NCBI RefSeq assembly: GCF_030297015.1
Contig: NZ_AP028056.1
Location: forward strand, 1,250,939-1,314,938
Direction: 5' to 3'
DNA length: 64,000 nucleotides
Origin: Brooklawnia propionicigenes
Lineage (GTDB): Bacteria; Actinomycetota; Actinomycetes; Propionibacteriales; Propionibacteriaceae
Shown: piece after piece, positions 44,237-56,235 of the stretch
Numbering within the stretch: the stretch's first letter is position 1
Layout of the letters: each line of letters opens with the position of its first letter
Program-made: the position numbers and the translations under genes
Notes under the pieces: generated by a model
The model's input: only the letters and a program-made list of their open reading frames with translations
Told to the model about the DNA's origin: nothing
Database searches by the model: none

Positions 44237-44950
44237 TCAGCTGCGCACCAGCGAGTCCAGCCAGGCGTCCACCTGCCGCCAGGATGCCTGCGCGGGATCG
44301 GCGACCTCGAAGTGGTCGGCGTCGTGGTCCACGATCAGATCGAGCGGCGCCTCCGGCAGAGCCGCCAGGTAGTCGAGGGTGTGGGCCAGCGGCACCCGGT
44401 CGTCCGCGGCGCCGTGCACCAGCAGGGTCGGGCATTCGGGGGCTCGGCGGTGCACCGGCGAGGCATCGCGGTAGACGTCGGCGGCCACCTCGGGTCCGGA
44501 GCCGAAGTAGTCGAGCGCCGCGTCCTCACCCAGGTGCTCGTCGTAGACCCGGCCCGCATCGGTGACCGGCGCCAGCGCCACCACGGCATCCAGCAGATCG
44601 GCCGCCAGCAGCACCAGTTCGCCACCGACCGAATGCCCCACGCCGACCAGGCGGCTGGCCGGGAACCTCTCCTGGGTCACCTCGACCGCTCGCCGGACGT
44701 CCTCACTCGGCGCGGGCCAGGCGCCGGCACCGTGACCACGCCGGTACTCCACGTTGATCACATCGAACCCACGGCCGGCCAGGTGTGACACCAGATCGGT
44801 GGTACGCGTCCAGTCGACGCGATGCCGCCAATACCCGCCGTGCACCACGACGGCAGCCCAGCCGTTGCCCGCGCCGGCGCCGGCACCGGGAAAGACCGCG
44901 ATTCGTTGATCGGGATGCGGCCCATAGACAATCGATGACGATGATCTCAT
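44237..44950 (-). CDS. Alpha/beta hydrolase
   Basis: A 237-residue hydrolase. HGGYWRH supplies the oxyanion hole, the nucleophile serine is in GVGHSVGG, the acid is probably in VHGAADDRVPL, and the histidine in DHDADHFEV. The HGGYW pattern resembles arylformamidase/kynurenine-formamidase-like and esterase members; the substrate is unknown. It is complete, starts with ATG, and is followed 54 bases later by pyrE. Confidence 0.8.
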   Translation of the reverse strand: MRSSSSIVYGPHPDQRIAVFPGAGAGAGNGWAAVVVHGGYWRHRVDWTRTTDLVSHLAGRGFDVINVEYRRGHGAGAWPAPSEDVRRAVEVTQERFPASRLVGVGHSVGGELVLLAADLLDAVVALAPVTDAGRVYDEHLGEDAALDYFGSGPEVAADVYRDASPVHRRAPECPTLLVHGAADDRVPLAHTLDYLAALPEAPLDLIVDHDADHFEVADPAQASWRQVDAWLDSLVRS

Positions 44951-44973
44951 ACAGCCATCCTGGCACCAGCCGC

Positions 44974-45654
44974 TCAGCGCGGATGCGATGAGACCAGATG
45001 CCCCATGCCCACCGAACGGTCACTGGTCGGCAGCAGATCCTGGCTGGTGATCAGGGTGATCTGGCGCCCGCTCGGGCGCTTGCCCGGGTCTCCGGGAACG
45101 GCGTCCAGCACCCAATCGTCATGTGCCTGGACGGTCAGATCGCGCGGCGCGACATCGAGTTCATAGAGGTAGACATGCGTGCAGGTGACGATCTGGATCT
45201 GGTCGCCCACATTGAGATCGGCCAGCGCGGCGAAGGGCGCGCCGTGGGTGATCCGGTAGCCGGCCAGGACCATATTCCCGATCTCGCCCACGCCGGCGGT
45301 TTCGGGATACCAGCCGATGCCGGTCGCCAGTTGCTCGCTGCTGGTCCCGGCCAGCACCGGCCAGGATTGATCGTCGTACCCAGGGAAACTCAGCAATCCG
45401 ACGACCTCGGCGGCGGTTGCGGAGTCACTGCCGGCCTCGCCGACGGTCGAGCAGGCGGCGTCGAATCGTTCGACCGCGGCACGCGCTTGGGACGCGGCCC
45501 GCTGGTCGGTGCCGACGAACAGCCACAGTGACCACACCCCCGCTGCCAGCAGCACCACGGCGAGCAGCAGCCAAGCGGCGCACAGCGCACGAGCGCCCCA
45601 ACTGCGTCGCTGGCCTGTCTGGGCTGCGGTCACGGCAGCCGGCTTCTCGCTCAC
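44974..45654 (-). CDS. Sortase-like protein lacking catalytic His and Cys
   Basis: A 226-residue membrane-anchored protein with one N-terminal helix (about 25-48) and a C-terminal domain that follows class E sortases: GIGWYPETAGVGEIGN, then AGYRITHGAPFAALADLNVGD. Active sortases have AGHR here; this protein has Tyr (codon at 45256-45258). The catalytic TLTTC is TLITS, with Ser (codon at 45043-45045). The final arginine (SDRSVGMGHL) is kept. The frame is intact, so it is not an obvious pseudogene; it may be a binding or scaffold protein. Confidence 0.75.
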   Translation of the reverse strand: MSEKPAAVTAAQTGQRRSWGARALCAAWLLLAVVLLAAGVWSLWLFVGTDQRAASQARAAVERFDAACSTVGEAGSDSATAAEVVGLLSFPGYDDQSWPVLAGTSSEQLATGIGWYPETAGVGEIGNMVLAGYRITHGAPFAALADLNVGDQIQIVTCTHVYLYELDVAPRDLTVQAHDDWVLDAVPGDPGKRPSGRQITLITSQDLLPTSDRSVGMGHLVSSHPR

Positions 45655-45689
45655 CTCACCGATCCTAGTGTCCGCGGCCCGCCCGCAGA

Positions 45690-46496
45690 TCAGCGCCGCA
45701 CGCGGGACAAGAAGGCTCGTGTTCGGTCGGCCTGCGGGTTGACCAGCACGTCTTCGGGGCTGCCCGACTCGACGACGACGCCACCGTCCATGAAGTAGAC
45801 CCGGTCGGCGACCTCACGGGCGAAACCCATCTCGTGAGTGACGACGATCATCGTGACGCCTTCACCGGCCAGGGTCTTCATCACCTGCAGCACTTCGCCT
45901 ACCAGTTCGGGGTCGAGGGCCGAGGTCGGCTCGTCGAAAAGCATCAGTTCGGGATCCATGGCCAGCGCCCGCGCAATCGCGATGCGCTGCTGCTGACCGC
46001 CCGACAGCTGGGACGGATAGGCGTCGGCCTTGTCGGTCAGCCCCACCTGCCCGAGCAGGTCCCAGGCGCGCTCCGCGGCGGCCTTCTTGGACTTCTTGGT
46101 CACCACCAGCTGGCCCTCGGTGATGTTCTCGAATGCCGTCTTGTGGGGGAAGAGATTGAAGCGCTGGAAAACCATCCCGATGTGCGAGCGCTGCCGGGCG
46201 ATGTCGGAATCCTTGCGCTGGTAGAGCCGCCCGTCGCGTTCTTCGTAACCGATCAGCTCACCGTTCACCCAGATGCGCCCACCCGTCAGGGTCTCCATCT
46301 GATTGATCAGCCGCAGGAAGGTCGTCTTGCCCGACCCGGAGGGCCCGAGCAGCACCACTGCCTCGCCGGGGTACACGTCCAGGTCGACGCCCTTGAGGAC
46401 TTCGTTGGAGCCGAACGACTTGTGGACGTTGACGGCCCGGACCAGCGGCTCGCCACTGCGATCGATGTGGTCGACGTGGTCGATATGGTCGCTCAT
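45690..46496 (-). CDS. Polar amino-acid ABC transporter ATPase
   Basis: A 268-residue ATPase of the GlnQ/HisP type. Walker A is GPSGSGKTT, the signature LSGGQQQR, Walker [14 protein letters not shown], and the switch VVTHEMGFA. The N-terminus is unusual: a His/Asp repeat ([13 protein letters not shown]) before the fold. The ATG shares one base with the permease stop (TGATG), so it is translationally coupled. It is the last gene of a three-gene importer operon. Confidence 0.9.
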   Translation of the reverse strand: MSDHIDHVDHIDRSGEPLVRAVNVHKSFGSNEVLKGVDLDVYPGEAVVLLGPSGSGKTTFLRLINQMETLTGGRIWVNGELIGYEERDGRLYQRKDSDIARQRSHIGMVFQRFNLFPHKTAFENITEGQLVVTKKSKKAAAERAWDLLGQVGLTDKADAYPSQLSGGQQQRIAIARALAMDPELMLFDEPTSALDPELVGEVLQVMKTLAGEGVTMIVVTHEMGFAREVADRVYFMDGGVVVESGSPEDVLVNPQADRTRAFLSRVRR

Positions 46497-47476
46497 CAGT
46501 GATCGCTTCCCGGGAACATGATCGCAGTACGAGCGGTCTTGGCGTCTGCCTTGGCACGGCGGCGGCCGTTGGCGGAGGGCTCGGTCGGGTTGTAGCCGCG
46601 GCCGAAGCGCCGTTCCAGCCAGGACTGCCCGAAGCCCAGGATGGTCGCGGTGATGATGTAGTACAAGGTCGCCGCCATATAGCTGGGGATCAGGTTGTAG
46701 GTGGCGGTACCGATGCCACGCAGCTGAAAGAACATCTCGTTGGCCAGCGGCAGCGCCGACAGCAACGACGTGTCCTTGAACATCGCGATGGTTTCGTTGC
46801 CGGTCGGCGGGACGATCACCCGCATTGCCTGCGGCAGGACGATCCGGCGCATCGTCTGGCCGTTGCTCATGCCGATCGCACGCGCGGCTTCCCACTGCCC
46901 GCGGTCGACACTGAGGATGCCCGAGCGCGCGATCTCGGCCATATAGGCGGCCTCCGACAGCCCCAAGCCGATGATGGCCATCCAGATCGTCGTGGAGAAC
47001 CGGTTGAGATCCACCTTCACGACCTGCCAAGTGCCGTCCACCGGCCAGATTCCGACGCTCAGCCCACCGAGCGCGAACGCGCCGGCGGCACCGAGGATCA
47101 TCAGCAGAACGTATCGAGGTATCGCCCGGAAGAACCACACATAGATGCCGGCCGACCAGCGCAGGATCGGATTGTCCGACATCCGCATCACGGCGAGCAC
47201 CACGCCGAGCACCACGCCCAGGATCATCGCACCCACGGTCGCGACGAGGGTTCCTGTGACGAAGCCCCGGATGACCTGGGTCTGGTTCATCGCCTCGAAG
47301 GTGAAGGCCCAGTCGAAGGCGGGGTTGGTGATGATCTGGTAGATGATCCAGATACCGATCAGCAGCATCACCGCACCGGCCACCACGCGGCCGGGGCGGC
47401 GCAGCGGCACTGCGTGGATCGTCCCCGGCCGCTCGTCGGTGGCCTGGCCGGGGACCGCGGTCTCGGGTTGGGTCAT
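46496..47476 (-). CDS. Polar amino-acid ABC transporter permease
   Basis: A 326-residue HisM/GlnP-type permease. The EAA loop that contacts the ATPase is [20 protein letters not shown], and [13 protein letters not shown] corresponds to the conserved helix of the family. There is an extra N-terminal transmembrane segment, and an insertion around [14 protein letters not shown] gives greater length than the usual 220-240. Only one permease gene is present, so it presumably forms a homodimer. The gene overlaps both neighbours. Confidence 0.9.
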   Translation of the reverse strand: MTQPETAVPGQATDERPGTIHAVPLRRPGRVVAGAVMLLIGIWIIYQIITNPAFDWAFTFEAMNQTQVIRGFVTGTLVATVGAMILGVVLGVVLAVMRMSDNPILRWSAGIYVWFFRAIPRYVLLMILGAAGAFALGGLSVGIWPVDGTWQVVKVDLNRFSTTIWMAIIGLGLSEAAYMAEIARSGILSVDRGQWEAARAIGMSNGQTMRRIVLPQAMRVIVPPTGNETIAMFKDTSLLSALPLANEMFFQLRGIGTATYNLIPSYMAATLYYIITATILGFGQSWLERRFGRGYNPTEPSANGRRRAKADAKTARTAIMFPGSDH

Positions 47477-48375
47477 GACACCTCAGGGTTGACGGGGAAC
47501 GCGTCCACCGCCGCATCGGAGACACCGTACTTGGCGAGGATGGCGCCGTAAACGCCGGAGGCCTCCAGATCGGTCAGGGCCTGCGAGATCGCCTCGGCGA
47601 GCTGCAGGTTGTCCTTGGCCATCGTGAAGCCATAGGGGGCGGCGCCGTACTGGTCACCGAGCGCCTCCATCTTGCCGTTCGAGGTCTGGATGGCGTTCTG
47701 GGTGATCGGGTAGTCGGCCAGCATCGCGTCCGCCTTACCGATCATCAGGGCGTTGTTGACCTCGTCCTGGCCCTGGTAGGACAGCGTGTTGATCGGATCC
47801 GATCCGCAGGCCTCCTGCGCGGCCGTGATCTCTTCTTCCTGCGTGGTGCCGGTCTGGAAGGCGATCGTCTTGCCGCACGGATTGGTCGGGTCGACGCCTG
47901 CCGGGTTGCCGGCCAGCGTTGCCCACTGCGTCCCGACGTTCAGGTACTCGACGAAGGTCAGCGTCTCGAGGCGGGTCGGGGTGATGGTGAACGACGAACT
48001 GCCCACGTCGTACTTCTGCGCCTGGACGCCGGCCAGGATCGAATCGAAGGCGGCCGGATTCCAGTTGTTCTCGATGCCCAGCCGGGCGGCGACCGCGTCG
48101 AACAATTCAACGTTCATGCCGACCACCGTGGTGCCGTCCATGTATTCGTTGGGCTTGTAGGTGGGGTCAACACCGACTTCGAGAACACCCGCCTGCTTGA
48201 TCGCGTCCGGCAGCGAATCGTGCAACTCCTGGCTGGCCTCGACCGCAGGAATGCTCTCGTCCCCACCGGCCGAACCGGAGGTTCCTGAACTGCTCAGCGA
48301 GTCGGAGCCGCATCCGCTCATCAGCAGGGCAGCTGCAGAAAATACAGCCGCAGCGGCAGCAAGTCTACGTTTCAT
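47473..48375 (-). CDS. Amino-acid ABC transporter substrate-binding lipoprotein
   Basis: A 300-residue family-3 solute-binding protein. The signal peptide ends in a lipobox ([10 protein letters not shown]), so the protein is lipid-anchored on the outer face of the membrane. Core features include [18 protein letters not shown] and [16 protein letters not shown], then [17 protein letters not shown]. Glutamate, glutamine or a similar polar amino acid is the likely ligand. First gene of the operon; a perfect dyad lies about 80 bases upstream. Confidence 0.9.
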   Translation of the reverse strand: MKRRLAAAAAVFSAAALLMSGCGSDSLSSSGTSGSAGGDESIPAVEASQELHDSLPDAIKQAGVLEVGVDPTYKPNEYMDGTTVVGMNVELFDAVAARLGIENNWNPAAFDSILAGVQAQKYDVGSSSFTITPTRLETLTFVEYLNVGTQWATLAGNPAGVDPTNPCGKTIAFQTGTTQEEEITAAQEACGSDPINTLSYQGQDEVNNALMIGKADAMLADYPITQNAIQTSNGKMEALGDQYGAAPYGFTMAKDNLQLAEAISQALTDLEASGVYGAILAKYGVSDAAVDAFPVNPEVS

Positions 48376-48456
48376 CGGTGAACCTTCCCGTAAAATTTGT
48401 GCAAACCAAGACTGACACTGACAGCCAGGGCTTATCCCGGGCGTCCGCCTGACAAT

Positions 48457-48476
48457 CGGTTACAACTTTGTAACCG
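48457..48476. promoter_or_regulatory. Dyad operator upstream of the amino-acid ABC operon
   Basis: CGGTTACAA and TTGTAACCG form perfect 9-bp arms around CT. It lies 82 bases upstream of the binding-protein start in a 132-base gap. The spacing GTTAC-N6-GTAAC recalls GlnR boxes (GTnAC-N6-GnAAC), and a further GTTAC follows eight bases on. GlnR control is a guess; a short terminator for the gene ending at 48508 is an alternative. Confidence 0.5.
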
Positions 48477-48507
48477 TCGCAGGTTACTCCACGCATGCGG
48501 GTGGGGC

Positions 48508-49313
48508 CTATTCGAAATGAAGCAGCCCACGCACCACCTTCGGGGAGCCCTCGGCCTCGTCGTCATAGAACGCCGATGCCCCGCCCATGAACTTCGTCAG
48601 CTGTTCGTCGTGCACTATCCGGCAGGGGAACGCCGACCCGGCGGCCAGGCGCACGATCAGGTCTGTGTCGAGCGGTGCCCGGCTGGCCGCGAGCACCAGG
48701 TTGCCGTGCCGGTGGCCCTTCAGCACTGCCGGTTCGGCGCTGAGCGCCAGGTGATCGGCGAACCGGGCGATGCCGGCCAGCACCCTCTTGGTCCACGTCA
48801 GCGGAAAGATGTCGATGACGTTGAACAGCAGCAGCCCATCCGGGTTGAGCACCCGGAAGCACTCCGCAAAGAATTCCACGCTGACCAGCGATGGCGGTAC
48901 CCGGGCATCGGCGAAGGCGTCCACGATGATCACCTGGGCGTAGTCGTCGGGCATCTGGGTGAGGCCCGTGCGGCCATCGGTCGCGCGCACCTTGATCCCC
49001 GAGTGGGCCGGCAGCGGCAGCTTGTCGCGCACCGCCGCGGTGAGGTCCTCGTTGGGCTCCAGGACGATCTGCGGTGAGGTCGGACGACGGGCCGCGATGT
49101 AACGGGCCATGGTCAGCGCTCCCCCGCCGATGTGGATCACCCGCATCCGTTCCCCCGGCGGGGCGGCGGTGTCGAGGTAGTCGGCCACCCGCCGCATGTA
49201 GGCGAACTCGAGCCGCAGGGGATCGTCGAGGTCGACCCACGAGTGGGCCACCTCGTCCATGACAAGGATCCAGCCCGTCCCGTCAGGGACGAACTGGATC
49301 TCTTGGTCCTCCA

Positions 49314-49314
<1 letters not shown>
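48508..49314 (-). CDS. Spermidine-synthase-like methyltransferase-fold protein
   Basis: A 268-residue protein with a Rossmann core: VIHIGGGALTMARYIAARRP is the nucleotide-binding glycine motif, VLEPNEDL the acidic loop, and VIIVDAFADARVP the region that in spermidine synthases carries the catalytic Asp. It resembles actinobacterial spermidine-synthase-family proteins of unclear activity, some possibly methyltransferases. The ATG shares its A with the clpB stop, so it is translationally coupled to the chaperone. Confidence 0.75.
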
Positions 49315-51896
<2,582 letters not shown>

Positions 51897-51926
51897 CAGG
51901 TCTCCGCGTAGTAGGGGTATTTCAAA

Positions 51927-51947
51927 CTTGAGTCTACGTCACTCAAC
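51927..51947. promoter_or_regulatory. HAIR operator (HspR site) upstream of clpB
   Basis: CTTGAGT-N7-ACTCAAC matches the HspR-associated inverted repeat CTTGAGT-N7-ACTCAAG at all but the last base. It is 31 bases upstream of the clpB start. HspR represses clpB and dnaK operons in actinobacteria by established knowledge; the hspR gene is not in the window. Confidence 0.85.
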
Positions 51948-51980
51948 TCTGATGACGGCGCGGCTATTCCGCAACGAACG

Positions 51981-52046
51981 CAGCGGCCACCACAAGAAGC
52001 ATCCGCTGGCGATTCGCGCAGCAAGATCTTCTTGCGGTGGCCGCTG
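51981..52046 (-). terminator. Long inverted repeat, terminator for ino1
   Basis: CAGCGGCCACC-A-CAAGAAG (51981-51999) pairs with CTTCTTG-C-GGTGGCCGCTG (52028-52046), 18 bp with one mismatch, around a 28-base loop. It lies 19 bases after the ino1 stop and about 84 bases upstream of the clpB start. Confidence 0.75.
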
Positions 52047-52064
52047 TGGTGAGGCCGGGCCGGA

Positions 52065-53144
52065 TCAGCGCTCGACTTCTCCGGCGATGAAGGCCTCGAC
52101 GGACTCCTGGGCGTCCTCATCGTGGCGCTGCTCGGGCGGCGACTTCATGAAGAAGCTGGACGGCGAGAGCAGCGGGCCACCGATGCCGCGGTCCAGGCCG
52201 ATCTTGGCAGCGCGGATGGCATCGATCACCACACCAGCGGAGTTCGGCGAGTCCCAGACCTCGAGTTTGTACTCGAGGCTGACCGGTGCGCCACCGAAGT
52301 TGCGGCCCTCCAGGCGGACGAAGGCCCACTTGCGGTCGTCCAGCCAGTCGACATAGTCGGAGGGCCCGATGTGAATATCGCGCTCATCGAAATGGTGCTC
52401 GACATTGCTGGTGACGGCCTGCGTCTTGGAGATCTTCTTGGACACCAGGCGCTCGCGCTCCAGCATGTTCTTGAAGTCCATGTTGCCGCCGACGTTCAGC
52501 TGGTAGGTGCGGTCGATGGTGATCCCGCGATCCTCGAACAGCTTGGCCAGCACGCGGTGGGTGATGGTCGCGCCAATCTGGCTCTTGATGTCGTCACCCA
52601 CGATCGGCACACCGGCATCGGAGAACTTCGCAGCCCACGACGGATCGGAGGCGATGAAGACCGGCAGGCAGTTGACGAACGCGCAGCCGGCATCAATGGC
52701 GCACTGGGCATAGAACTTGTCGGCCTCGTCCGAGCCGACCGGGAGGTAGCTGACCAGTACGTCGACCTTGGCGTCCTTGAGCGCACCGACGACATCGACC
52801 GGGGTCTCATCGGATTCGACGATGGTCTCGCGATAGTACTTGCCGAGACCGTCGAGGGTTTCGCCGCGCTGCACTCGCACGCCGGTGGGGGCGACATCGC
52901 TGATCTTGATGGTGCAGTTGTCACTGGCGTTGATCGCATCGGCCAGATCAAGCCCGACCTTCGCCGCATCGACGTCGAAAGCGGCAACGAACTCGATATC
53001 ACTGATGTGATAGTCCCCGAATTGCACGTGCATCAGGCCGGGCACGCGCTCACTGGGATCGGCATCGTGGTAATAGGTGACGCCCTGCACCAGGGAGGAC
53101 GCACAGTTGCCCACCCCGACGATCGCGACACGGATCTTACTCAT
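52065..53144 (-). CDS. ino1: Inositol-3-phosphate synthase
   Basis: A 359-residue NAD-dependent enzyme that makes 1D-myo-inositol 3-phosphate from glucose 6-phosphate, feeding phosphatidylinositol, mycothiol and other inositol products in actinobacteria. The Rossmann motif is [39 protein letters not shown] and [12 protein letters not shown] are hallmark stretches of the actinobacterial type. The ATG directly abuts the padR stop, so the two form an operon with padR first. Confidence 0.95.
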   Translation of the reverse strand: MSKIRVAIVGVGNCASSLVQGVTYYHDADPSERVPGLMHVQFGDYHISDIEFVAAFDVDAAKVGLDLADAINASDNCTIKISDVAPTGVRVQRGETLDGLGKYYRETIVESDETPVDVVGALKDAKVDVLVSYLPVGSDEADKFYAQCAIDAGCAFVNCLPVFIASDPSWAAKFSDAGVPIVGDDIKSQIGATITHRVLAKLFEDRGITIDRTYQLNVGGNMDFKNMLERERLVSKKISKTQAVTSNVEHHFDERDIHIGPSDYVDWLDDRKWAFVRLEGRNFGGAPVSLEYKLEVWDSPNSAGVVIDAIRAAKIGLDRGIGGPLLSPSSFFMKSPPEQRHDEDAQESVEAFIAGEVER

Positions 53145-53696
53145 CTATTCTCCTTGCTGAATTCCGGATTGCTCGGCGGCGATCACCGAGTCGAGCCAGG
53201 CCAATTCGCCTGCCACGACATCGCGAGAATGCCGCACGAGTTCTTGCGAGTAATGGTCCAACCCCGACAGTGACCAAGAATCGATCATCGCGAGCCGGGA
53301 CACGGTGACCTCACGTCGTCCGTGCAGAATGCGCAGCCGATTGTGAGTATCAGTCATCCCCAGCAGACTGAACTGGACGCCGAAGTCGTCGGTCCATGCG
53401 CTGGGATCTGTGGTAGCCAGTTGTTGCGCGAGGTACTCCTCCCCACTGGGCGTGAGGTGATAGATGCGGCGCGAGCGGCTTCCGACCAGCAACGGACGCT
53501 CGGTCCCGCAGTCACAAATGAAACCTCGCTCCAGCAACCGGCGGAGTGCCGGGTACAGCGAGCCGAACGACACCTTGTGCAGGTAGCCGACCACCAGATT
53601 GACGTGCTTTCGCACTTCATACCCATATGACGGGCCCTGCGAGAGTCGTCCGAGGATCGCCAGATCCAAGGCCGGTTGGCGCAAGGCCATCTGCAC
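53145..53696 (-). CDS. PadR-family transcriptional regulator
   Basis: A 183-residue PadR regulator. The winged helix is clear (DLAILGRLSQGPSYGYEVRK, then FGSLYPALRRLLERGFI and the wing with YHLTPSGEEYL). A C-terminal helical domain of about 80 residues would dimerise. Two cysteines in ICDCG in the wing region are unusual and might sense metal or redox state. It is upstream of and adjoins ino1; a 32-bp dyad upstream is the probable autoregulatory operator. Confidence 0.9.
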   Translation of the reverse strand: MQMALRQPALDLAILGRLSQGPSYGYEVRKHVNLVVGYLHKVSFGSLYPALRRLLERGFICDCGTERPLLVGSRSRRIYHLTPSGEEYLAQQLATTDPSAWTDDFGVQFSLLGMTDTHNRLRILHGRREVTVSRLAMIDSWSLSGLDHYSQELVRHSRDVVAGELAWLDSVIAAEQSGIQQGE

Positions 53697-53741
53697 ACCT
53701 CACTTCCCTTGTGTTGGAGGTTCACGCTCGAACGAACCACA

Positions 53742-53773
53742 ATGTATCGGCTCGATATATCGAGATGCTACAT
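53742..53773. promoter_or_regulatory. Nested dyad operator for padR-ino1
   Basis: CTCGATATATCGAG (53751-53764) is a perfect 14-bp palindrome. It is flanked at equal four-base distances by ATGTA (53742-53746) and TACAT (53769-53773), giving a symmetric 32-bp site. ATGTA/TACAT half-sites are typical of PadR operators. It lies 46 bases upstream of the padR start in a 262-base gap shared with ahpC. Confidence 0.75.
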
Positions 53774-53958
53774 CGTGCGTCTCCACAGTGCCACAAGCCC
53801 CACCCGCATGTCCCAGCGGCATCCGGCCACCGGACGGCAAGCATGTTGCCGCAAGCGAGACCCCTTCGGGGAATAGCCAAGCGTTATAGGCCGTTGCCAG
53901 ACGTCGGGACCCGAGCGGTCCGCATAGTGACGTCGTTGAACAGGAGTGCACAGACCTC

Positions 53959-54522
53959 ATGTCTTTGATCAATACCCAGATTCTGCCCTTCACCGCGCAC
54001 GCATACCACGCGGGCGAATTCGTCGAGGTGACCGAAGCCGACGTGCGGGGCACCTGGGCGATCTTCTTCTTCTACCCCGGTGACTTCACGTTCGTCTGCC
54101 CGACCGAGCTGGGTGATCTGGCCGAGCACTACGGCCAGCTGCAGGACCTGGGCGTCGAGGTCTACTCGGTGTCCACCGATTCGCACTTCGTCCACAAGGC
54201 ATGGCATGCCGCCTCCGACGAGGTCGGCAAGGTGCAGTACTTCATGCTCGGCGATTCGAACCTGGAGCTGACCCGCAATTTCGAGGTCGAGCGGCTCGGT
54301 TCGGGCCAAGCCGACCGTGCGACTTTCCTGATCGACCCGCAGGGCACCATCCAGTACATCGAGCAGACTGCCGAGGGCATCGGGCGCTCTGCCGCTGAGC
54401 TGCTGCGCAAGGTCAAGGCCGCCCAGTACGTCGCCGCGCATCCGGGCGAGGTCTGCCCCGCCAAGTGGGAGGAAGGCGAGGAGACCCTGACTCCGAGCAT
54501 CGATCTGGTCGGCAAGATCTGA
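53959..54522 (+). CDS. ahpC: Alkyl hydroperoxide reductase AhpC (2-Cys peroxiredoxin)
   Basis: A 187-residue typical 2-Cys peroxiredoxin that reduces hydrogen peroxide and organic hydroperoxides. The peroxidatic cysteine is in FTFVCPTE, the resolving cysteine in GEVCPAKW; the length is exact for bacterial AhpC. It is recharged by the AhpF encoded next. It is divergent from padR. The upstream AGGAG is 12 bases from the ATG, longer than usual. No OxyR site was recognised. Confidence 0.95.
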   Translation: MSLINTQILPFTAHAYHAGEFVEVTEADVRGTWAIFFFYPGDFTFVCPTELGDLAEHYGQLQDLGVEVYSVSTDSHFVHKAWHAASDEVGKVQYFMLGDSNLELTRNFEVERLGSGQADRATFLIDPQGTIQYIEQTAEGIGRSAAELLRKVKAAQYVAAHPGEVCPAKWEEGEETLTPSIDLVGKI

Positions 54523-54534
54523 GCGATCTCACCA

Positions 54535-54566
54535 GCTGCCGGGCGGGGACGCACTCGCCCGGCAGC
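54535..54566 (+). other. Hairpin between ahpC and ahpF
   Basis: GCTGCCGGGCG (54535-54545) and CGCCCGGCAGC (54556-54566) form a perfect 11-bp stem with a 10-base loop, 12 bases after the ahpC stop. With no T-run it likely acts as a partial terminator or 3' stabiliser, allowing more AhpC than AhpF. Confidence 0.6.
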
Positions 54567-54619
54567 CAGCGCCGCCCCATTCGCACAATCCGCATCGCCC
54601 GCACAGCTTCAGGAGAATC

Positions 54620-56206
54620 ATGGTCACCCGCCTGCTGGACCACAATCTGACAGCCCAGCTCAAGCCCCTCATGCCCCGCATCACCCACGAGATCGAACTG
54701 GTCATGTCATTGGACGACCGGGACGCCTCGGCGAACCTCGAACAGTTGCTGATCGATATCGCCGCGCTTTCATCCAAGATCAACGTCCGGCGCGACGATG
54801 ACGCGCACACCCGGCGTCCATCGTTCTCGATCCACCGGCTGGACACCGATATCTCGGTCAGCTTCGCGGGTATCCCGATGGGCCACGAGTTCAGCTCGCT
54901 GGTGCTGGCGTTGCTACAGGTGGGCGGCAATCCGGTCAAGGAGGACGCCGCCCTGATCGACCAGGTCGCCAACCTCGACGGCGACTACGAGTTCACCACG
55001 TACATGTCCCTGAGTTGCCAGAACTGCCCGACGGTGGTGCAGGCACTCAACACCATGGCGGTGATCAACCCCCGGATCAAGCACACGGCAGTCGAGGGAT
55101 CGCTGTTCGGCGACGAGGTGGCCCAGCGCAATGTGCTCGCCGTGCCGACCATCTACCTGAACGGTGAACTGTTCGGGCAGGGCCGCACCACGATCGAGGA
55201 TTTCGTCCGCAAGCTCGACGCGGATTCTGCGGGTCGCGAGGCCGCCGAGCTGAACCAGAGGGCGCCCTATGAGGTGCTCGTCGTGGGTCAGGGACCGGCC
55301 GGTGCCGCTGCCGCCATCTACCTGGCTCGCAAGGGCATTCACACCGGTCTGGTCGGCGAACGGTTCGGTGGGCAGGTGCTGGACACCATGGCCATCGAGA
55401 ACTTCATCTCGGTGCCCTACACCGAGGGCCCGAAATACGCGGCGGCGCTCGAAGCCCACGTCGGCAACTACGAGATCGATGTCATCAAGTCGCAGGTGGC
55501 CACCGAACTGATCCCGGCCACCGAACCGGGGGGCCTGCACACCGTGCGGTTCGGGGACGATGCCGCACTGCGGGCCCACGAGGTGATCATCGCGACCGGA
55601 GCCCACTGGCGCCTGATGGGCGTGCCCGGCGAGCAGGAATACCGCAACAAGGGGGTCACCTTCTGCCCGCACTGCGATGGTCCGCTGTTCAAGGGCAAGG
55701 ACATCGCCGTGATCGGCGGCGGCAATTCCGGGATCGAGGCGGCGATCGATCTGGCCGGGCTGGCCAGCCACGTCACCGTGCTGGAGTTCATGCCGCAGTG
55801 CCTGGCCGACGAGGTGCTGATGGACAAGCTGAACTCCATGCCCAACGTGGATGTCATCACCAATGCGCAGACCACCGAGGTACTCGGCGACGGCGAGCAG
55901 GTCACCGGCATCTCGTATCGCGATCGTGCGAGCAGTGAGACCGGACAACTCGCGTTGTCGGGCGTGTTCGTCCAGATCGGCCTGGTGCCCAACACCGACT
56001 GGCTGGCCGGGACCCTCGAACTGTCGCCCCGCAAGGAGATCGTCACCGACCGTCGCGGACTGACCGCCGTCGAGGGCATCTACGCCGCCGGCGACTGCTC
56101 CACCGAACCGTACAAACAGATCGTGGTCGCCCAGGGTAGCGGCGCCATCGCCGCCCTGTCAGCCTGGGAGCACCTGATCCGCCAGCAGACGGTACTCGCG
56201 TCGTAG
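54620..56206 (+). CDS. ahpF: Alkyl hydroperoxide reductase subunit F (AhpF)
   Basis: A 528-residue FAD flavoprotein that passes electrons from NAD(P)H to AhpC. The N-terminal tandem thioredoxin-like domain has the active CxxC in SCQNCP (about 131-136). The FAD site is [17 protein letters not shown] (about 220), the second redox CxxC is CPHCDGP (about 348), NAD(P)H binding is at [10 protein letters not shown], and the C-terminal FAD contact is GIYAAGDCS. It is complete and follows ahpC by 97 bases. Confidence 0.95.
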   Translation: MVTRLLDHNLTAQLKPLMPRITHEIELVMSLDDRDASANLEQLLIDIAALSSKINVRRDDDAHTRRPSFSIHRLDTDISVSFAGIPMGHEFSSLVLALLQVGGNPVKEDAALIDQVANLDGDYEFTTYMSLSCQNCPTVVQALNTMAVINPRIKHTAVEGSLFGDEVAQRNVLAVPTIYLNGELFGQGRTTIEDFVRKLDADSAGREAAELNQRAPYEVLVVGQGPAGAAAAIYLARKGIHTGLVGERFGGQVLDTMAIENFISVPYTEGPKYAAALEAHVGNYEIDVIKSQVATELIPATEPGGLHTVRFGDDAALRAHEVIIATGAHWRLMGVPGEQEYRNKGVTFCPHCDGPLFKGKDIAVIGGGNSGIEAAIDLAGLASHVTVLEFMPQCLADEVLMDKLNSMPNVDVITNAQTTEVLGDGEQVTGISYRDRASSETGQLALSGVFVQIGLVPNTDWLAGTLELSPRKEIVTDRRGLTAVEGIYAAGDCSTEPYKQIVVAQGSGAIAALSAWEHLIRQQTVLAS

Positions 56207-56235
56207 CGGCCTGCAGCCCTCTAGGCTTACGACCC

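Noticed and set aside
46497-47525. N-terminal extension of the amino-acid ABC ATPase
   Set aside because: The extension is the out-of-frame reading of the permease; the ATPase starts at 46496 in a TGATG overlap.
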